This document shows, piece after piece, positions 6,596 to 7,196 of a stretch of 7,196 nucleotides of DNA (the first letter of the stretch is position 1; the number at the start of each line of letters is the position of its first letter). The translations under genes and the position numbers were made by a program. The DNA comes from Arthrobacter sp. (GTDB lineage Bacteria > Actinomycetota > Actinomycetes > Actinomycetales > Micrococcaceae). The stretch lies in assembly GCA_030147325.1 (NCBI GenBank), contig JASLAA010000001.1, positions 1 through 7,196 of the forward strand. Direction: 5' to 3'. The notes beneath the pieces are model-generated. The model was not told where the DNA came from and did not search any database. It saw only the letters and a program-made list of their open reading frames with translations.

Positions 6596-6936
6596 CAGGA
6601 GGTCCTCATCGCGGTGCGGATACTGGTGAAGGGCCCCTCGACGGCACGGGCGGCGAACTGGAAGCGCAGCACCGTGTCGATGTTGGAGAGGGTCTCGGTG
6701 TCCAGGTTGACGTTGCTGCCGTTGAGCCGGGTCGGCTCGAGGGAGGACTCCGTGGTGGCCTGGACGCTGCCGCTGCCCATCGAGACCGAGCGGGCCAGTG
6801 CGTCCTCGAAGCTCACGCGCTGGGCATGGTAGCCGGGCGTATTGACGTTCGCGATGTTGTTCGCGGTGGCGCGCTGACGCAGAGCCAGCCCATCGAGGGC
6901 GCTGCGCATGGCGAGCGAGGACACGGAATCGAGCAC
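6595..6936 (-). CDS. flgB: flagellar basal-body proximal rod protein FlgB
   Basis: FlgB is one of the proximal rod subunits that connect the MS ring to the distal rod. It is exported by the flagellar type III apparatus and has no cleavable signal peptide. From GTG 6936 the product is 113 residues, near the usual FlgB size. The N-terminus (VLDSVSSLAMRSALDGLALR) leads into the flagellar rod/hook family signature ANNIANVNTPGYHAQ at about residues 25-39. The C-terminal helix (LRFQFAARAVEGPFTSIRTAM, about 90-110) is the partner of the D0 coiled-coil domain. Starting at ATG 6978 would add 14 residues unlike the family, and the purine-rich site before the GTG supports the shorter form. The stop overlaps the flgC start in TGATG. 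This is the first gene of the coupled block. Confidence 0.95.
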   Translation of the reverse strand: MLDSVSSLAMRSALDGLALRQRATANNIANVNTPGYHAQRVSFEDALARSVSMGSGSVQATTESSLEPTRLNGSNVNLDTETLSNIDTVLRFQFAARAVEGPFTSIRTAMRTS

Positions 6937-6946
6937 GGTGGCAGAA

Positions 6947-6955
6947 CCTCTTCTT
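6947..6955 (-). promoter_or_regulatory. ribosome binding site deciding the flgB GTG start
   Basis: AAGAAGAGG on the minus strand ends 10 nt before GTG 6936-6934 and is the only purine-rich Shine-Dalgarno-like run in the leader. It favours the GTG start over the in-frame ATG at 6978, whose upstream sequence (CACCTTCCTGGCC) has none. Confidence 0.6.
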
Positions 6956-6967
6956 GCAAGGTCGAGC

Positions 6968-6982
6968 GGCCGATCCATGGCC
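6968..6982 (-). promoter_or_regulatory. leader hairpin 2, short stem with identical AUGGAUC loop
   Basis: On the minus strand GGCC (6982-6979) pairs with GGCC (6971-6968), extendable by one U-G wobble, around the same loop ATGGATC as the hairpin 5 nt upstream. The shared 9-bp block CGATCCATG (plus strand 6971-6979 and 6994-7002) forms both loops with different stems. The stem is short and weak by itself. The ATG in this loop is in frame with flgB but has no good ribosome binding site in front of it. Confidence 0.35.
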
Positions 6983-6987
6983 AGGAA

Positions 6988-7008
6988 GGTGAGCGATCCA
7001 TGCTCACC
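6988..7008 (-). promoter_or_regulatory. leader hairpin 1, 7-bp stem with AUGGAUC loop
   Basis: On the minus strand GGTGAGC (7008-7002) pairs perfectly with GCTCACC (6994-6988) around the 7-nt loop ATGGATC. There is no following U-run, so it is not an intrinsic terminator. The loop carries ANGGA, the core recognised by CsrA/RsmA proteins in hairpin loops. It sits in the flgB leader, near the inferred transcription start. The hairpin is seen directly; the regulatory role is inferred. Confidence 0.5.
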
Positions 7009-7013
7009 GGCAA

Positions 7014-7042
7014 CTATCGGGCGTCCCCGGTGGTGTCGTTAG
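7014..7042 (-). promoter_or_regulatory. possible sigma-28 (FliA/SigD)-like flagellar promoter for flgB operon
   Basis: Read on the minus strand, CTAA (7042-7039) is followed after 17 nt by CCCGATAG (7021-7014). This resembles the flagellar sigma-28 consensus TAAA-N15-GCCGATAA. The -10 matches at six of eight positions and the spacer is about two nt longer than usual. It lies in the only sizeable non-coding gap before the gene block. A start site would fall near 7007, leaving a leader of about 70 nt before the flgB GTG. In a GC-rich genome the AT-containing CGATAG block stands out, but the -35 match is weak. No second promoter is visible inside the operon. Confidence 0.3.
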
Positions 7043-7061
7043 GTTCTTCGTGCAAGAACTT

Positions 7062-7196
7062 TCAGCCGGTCACGTCCACGTAGACGGAGGATCGCTGGGA
7101 AGCCGTCGCCGCACGGACCGAGCCGAGGGCCGAGCGGTGGCGCCGCAGCGTTCCGAGTTCTGCCGTCAGACGTGCGAGCGCGTTGCTCTGGCGCTC
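7062..7196 (-). CDS. C-terminal end of a small protein upstream of flgB, possibly a FliT/FlgN-like flagellar chaperone (partial)
   Basis: An open frame enters from the right edge and ends at TGA 7064-7062, giving the last 44 residues of a protein. The visible part is a polar, Arg/Ala/Leu-rich helical stretch (LARLTAELGTLRRHRSAL, about residues 7-24 of the fragment). It is followed by a short Ser-rich tail ending in SVYVDVTG. I do not recognise it with certainty. In actinobacterial flagellar clusters the position just before flgB is often filled by fliS and a small FliT-like helical chaperone, and a C-terminal amphipathic helix would fit FliT or FlgN. A second minus frame is also open here; this one is preferred for its G/C-rich third positions and plausible composition. 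The function is inferred from context only. Confidence 0.5.
   Translation of the reverse strand, partial: ERQSNALARLTAELGTLRRHRSALGSVRAATASQRSSVYVDVTG

Noticed and set aside
6937..6978. flgB start at ATG 6978
   Set aside because: It adds 14 residues (MDRPLDLARRGSAT) not seen in FlgB and lacks a ribosome site, while GTG 6936 has AAGAAGAGG at the right distance and gives the typical N-terminus.
7043..7059. inverted repeat GTTCTT-N5-AAGAAC as a terminator for the upstream gene
   Set aside because: The stem is only 6 bp, AT-containing, and followed by CTAACGAC rather than a U-run on the minus strand. It is better viewed as part of the leader repeats.
1..7196. a novel defence, mobile or CRISPR-like system
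   Set aside because: No repeats of array type, transposase, integrase or defence domains are visible; all genes fit a flagellar operon.

Overview
The window is a single, tightly packed piece of a flagellar structural operon. Every gene I can support lies on the minus strand, so it reads from high to low coordinates. GC content is very high and strongly biased to G/C at third codon positions. There is a bacterial flagellar set without obvious Gram-negative features and an NlpC/P60 cell-wall peptidase inside the operon. Together these suggest a flagellated high-GC Gram-positive (Actinomycetota, probably an Arthrobacter-like Micrococcales). The taxonomic call is inference from style and gene order, not from a marker gene.

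Layout in transcription order: the C-terminal end of an unidentified small protein, possibly a flagellar export chaperone of FliT/FlgN type (7196-7062); a leader of about 125 nt with a possible sigma-28-like promoter and two small hairpins; flgB and flgC (proximal rod); fliE (rod/MS-ring junction); fliF (MS ring); fliG (rotor/switch); fliH, fliI and fliJ (export ATPase complex); a C40 (NlpC/P60) peptidase; and the first 34 codons of a probable fliK (hook-length control), which runs off the left edge. This is the order in which the basal body is built: rod adaptors, MS ring, rotor, export ATPase, a wall-cutting enzyme, then the hook ruler.

From flgB to the peptidase every stop overlaps the next start: TGATG four times, ATGA three times, and one 11-nt overlap. 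This implies strong translational coupling and a single transcript. The one exception is the peptidase-to-fliK junction. There the reading frame ends at TAG (184-186), but the same frame continues for 27 more sense codons to a TGA that forms a perfect ATGA overlap with the fliK start. That suggests a recent nonsense change, a sequence error or stop-codon readthrough.

The other point worth a second look is the flgB leader. It holds two adjacent stem-loops showing the identical 7-nt loop AUGGAUC, which contains the ANGGA core of CsrA binding sites. There are no tRNA or rRNA genes, mobile elements or CRISPR arrays. Apart from the 125-nt flgB leader and the roughly 80 nt before fliK, no stretch is without a gene.
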